Source: Tetmemena sp. SeJ-2015
Taxonomy: Eukaryota; Ciliophora; Spirotrichea; Sporadotrichida; Oxytrichidae
Direction: 5' to 3'
Assembly (NCBI GenBank): GCA_027382625.1
Contig: JAJKFJ010022924.1
Span: 62,001-126,000, forward strand
DNA: 64,000 nucleotides
Below, piece by piece: positions 61,661 through 64,000 of the stretch. The notes beneath the pieces were generated by a model. That model had not been told where the DNA came from. It saw only the letters and a program-made list of their open reading frames with translations, and searched no databases. Made by a program: the position numbers and the translations under genes. Position 1 is the first letter of the stretch. Each line of letters opens with the position of its first letter.

Positions 61661-61679
61661 TCATCTAGAATTTAATTTT

Positions 61680-62172
61680 AACTTACAAATCTTCATCCGA
61701 TCTTGAATGTTTTGGAAGAGGATGCTCATGGTCTGGATGAGTTGGATATTCACGAATCGGTTATTCTCCCGCAGAAACTTTGTGAATTACTCAAGCAAGT
61801 TCACCTCAATAAAGAGCCTACAACAAATTTTAAGACTATCAAAAATTCTTTTGAAGGAAAAGATTGCTCTTCTTCCTTATGGGAATTTGGACTTACTCAA
61901 AATAGTTGCGATCAAACTTCTCTGAATAGACTAGGAACTCTGCGAGGTTTCTGATCTTCTCCACCACTGCTGCCTGATTGAACTCATTTAACTCCACTGT
62001 CTTTCCTAGTTCGTGCATTATCTTGCTTTAGAAAAGAGCGTAAGGCAAATTATTTTAAGTAAAAGTTATTCCAGCCTCTGATTATAAAATCAGACTTTCA
62101 AATTGATTTTAACTTTCTTTCCTTCTCACTTACTTGAGTTTTTACTGAGCATACTTTTGTTGGACTATCCAT
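61680..62172 (-). CDS. CLEC16A 5' exons, second copy (truncated)
   Basis: Repeats the first two coding exons of CLEC16A (ATG at 62172) up to the splice donor after [11 protein letters not shown], then stops at the duplication edge; the rest of the gene is absent. Carries the same 8-bp-pointer IES. Unless segments elsewhere complete it, this cannot encode CLEC16A. Confidence 0.8.
61795..61900. other. IES with 8-bp pointer, 106 nt, second copy
   Basis: TTACTCAA at 61787-61794 and 61893-61900. Same ends as the 111-nt IES of the first copy, but a different middle (AAGGAAAAGATTGC in place of ATTTCTAGAAACCC). Length 106 breaks the frame unless removed. Confidence 0.85.
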
Positions 62173-62381
62173 TTTAAATTCTTTATAATTTCAGAATCAA
62201 TTTAGAATATACTATTAGAAGTAATTAAATAAGTGGAAAGGAGAAATTAAATCATACAGATAAATGTGAGTGGCATATTTGAAATTGCTGATTTTGTAAA
62301 TTAAAATTTAATTAATAAATTAAGAAACAACAATAAGAATATAATAAGAGTAGTATATTATCTATAATATATTTATTGAGA

Positions 62382-62711
62382 ATGTCTCAGGCGTCGAGAA
62401 GCACATTGCGATCCGCAGGAGGGGCAGGGATGTACGAGTCGGAGACGATGCGTCTGTAGCGGGAGGTGGACACGTTCACTCAGAAGTACGAGCACGAGAA
62501 GCGGCGGTTGCTGATCCTGGAGGAGCAGATTAAGCAAGTGAATGCGGAGCTGGAGGACAGAGACAAAGCCATGAGCCAAATCAAGCCCTCCCAACTGCAA
62601 GAGAAACAGAGCAACATAAAAATGAGCACCACCTCCAAGAGCGTCAACAATGAGCGAGTCAAACTCAACCAGTCGAAGGCCAAAAACCAAAAGATGCGAC
62701 AAGAGATAGAT
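62382..62711 (+). CDS. Docking-complex protein segment 1, second copy
   Basis: Same 110-codon segment as 57061-57390, ending at the same 11-bp AAGAGATAGAT. Differences are mostly third-position changes, plus H to Q and R to S, consistent with selection on the protein. Confidence 0.7.
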
Positions 62712-63187
62712 AATGCAGATATTAAAAATTATATATCTACACTTCAATTTAATTTTCAAGTAAAATTTATGAATTTTAAAATTTAACTATTAGGTATTTG
62801 ATTATAAAATTTCCTTATTAATATTTTAGGAGGTCAATGTATAGATTACTTATATCTTGAGTAGTGCATAAGTCTTTGAATTTATGAAATAAATTACTGA
62901 TATGAATTTTTAATTTTTAGATTAAAACTGAATTTAAGATTAGTTTCATAAATTCTTAACAACGAAAGCGTTTCATCCATAAATCCTGTATTTAATTTGA
63001 TGTTTACCTTTATAACTAAAATAGCTACTAGTTAACAGACAATTATCTATTAAAGCCAAATAATTTTAAATTTAAAATTAAATGTATGAGTTGAGCGATT
63101 TGGAGTGTTATGAGAATTTGACTTAGTTATTTATGTGATTGAGATATTAATGATTACTTTAGATGAATCGCATTGAAATGAGTGGTT

Positions 63188-63507
63188 TCATTAAGGGTTT
63201 AAGCTCTCATAGCTAAGAATTCTGTAATTAATAAAATATCTTACTGCATCACAACAATCTTCAATATGTCGTCCACACACCTTTCAATTTCTGACTAATT
63301 CGATTTCCAATTTTCTGACTCCCCTTCAACTATCAATTAAGATTTTTCTGGCTTCTCAGATATAGCCACCTCAGATCCAAATACATCTTAGATGAATGGA
63401 AATATGAGACGCTGTTCTGAAGAAGAATTCTGCATTTGGAAAGATAACTTCCTCAATGGAGAAAGCTCATCTCCTATAAATAGTCCATCACGCTCATCAC
63501 ATCCCAT
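63188..63507 (-). CDS. Small acidic protein, second copy
   Basis: Copy of 57867-58186 with intron and frame kept. Confidence 0.6.
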
Positions 63508-63915
63508 CTTTGAAACAATAATCTTTAATTATTTTTAAACTATCAAAAAAACAAAAGTTGCAAAATTTAAATTGTTTAAGCAATTTTTTTTAGAAATGCT
63601 TGTTTTAAATAATTTTTGTTAAAGCAAATTGACTTTGGAAAGATGAAAAAATTAAATTGAGGGAGAAAGATGATGATAATGCCTAAAACAATTTGAATAT
63701 TTCTTTCTAAAAAAAACTTAAAAAGAATCGACTATCTGCATTTTAAGCACTAGCTCACACTTTTTATTGCTATCTTTAGTATTTAATAATACTAATTCAG
63801 TTTAGTCAGTTATGTTTACTTAAAATAGTATTGTATTATTTAAACAAGAAGGGCTCTCCTGAAATCCCAAGATTAGTAATTGGTAACTGTTTATTCTGAG
63901 TCAGATGATGTTCTC

Positions 63916-64000
63916 ATGATGGGAACAGCACCAAATCCAGAAAGAGTAGGGACAGTCTTATTTACTGATGGTAAACAAAAACATATTTAATACTTTTCAG
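63916..64000 (+). CDS. First exon of Cys/His-cluster gene, second copy (partial)
   Basis: ATG at 63916, same first exon and intron as at 58595; cut by the window edge. Confidence 0.5.

Larger units (their letters stand above)
61678..64000. repeat. Tandem duplication, second copy (runs off the right edge)
   Basis: Direct repeat of 56352-58679. The left breakpoint falls inside the first CLEC16A intron counted from the IES-bearing exon: both copies share TTAACTTAC, then diverge. Docking segment 2 lies directly to its left. Confidence 0.9.

Overview
The window looks like germline (micronuclear) DNA of a ciliate that reads UAA and UAG as glutamine and uses only UGA as stop. Every recognisable gene contains many in-frame TAA/TAG codons at positions where homologues have ordinary residues, and each ends at TGA. 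Ordinary GT-AG introns of about 19-110 nt are common. In addition, several conserved genes are broken by short AT-rich inserts that lack intron ends and are bounded by direct repeats (TA, TAT, TAAA, TTAA, an 8-mer, a 9-mer, an 11-mer). Removing the insert plus one repeat copy restores the conserved protein exactly. These are the marks of internal eliminated sequences (IESs) with pointers. The mixed pointer lengths, one orphan gene end and one gene split around other genes point to a spirotrich/hypotrich-like germline. The species cannot be named from the sequence.

Layout. 0-3 kb: a partial gene and a MYST histone acetyltransferase (-). 3-12.5 kb: three unrecognised disordered-protein genes and CFAP221/PCDP1, a cilia central-pair protein (+). 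12.7-16.3 kb: two unrecognised genes (-). 16.4-21.9 kb: one gene (+) split by a 2.17 kb element with ~150 bp GC-tipped terminal inverted repeats and a TTATTT duplication. 22.4-28.8 kb: an ankyrin protein, a GC-rich REEP5/Yop1 gene and a MORN-repeat gene (+). 28.8-35.7 kb: an acidic protein (-), the 3' third only of glucose-6-phosphate isomerase (+), three disordered genes (-) and a coiled-coil gene (+). 35.8-40 kb: a Dicer-like protein with two complete RNase III domains and no helicase (-). 40.2-44 kb: a small gene and SHQ1 (-), divergent from a VTT-domain membrane protein (+). 44-53 kb: mostly unrecognised genes. 53-64 kb: CLEC16A (-), divergent from an outer-arm dynein docking-complex gene (+) whose first two segments are 3.9 kb apart with two other genes between them. 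This part is tandemly duplicated with a period of about 5.32 kb, and the second copy runs off the window.

Caveats. Many long ORFs also change frame at single bases without any insert. These may be assembly indels or decay, so coordinates of multi-frame genes are outer limits. All translations were made by eye, and family calls rest on remembered motifs, not on a search. The machinery theme is notable: a Dicer-like enzyme of the kind that makes small RNAs guiding DNA elimination in ciliates lies in DNA that itself carries eliminated sequences.
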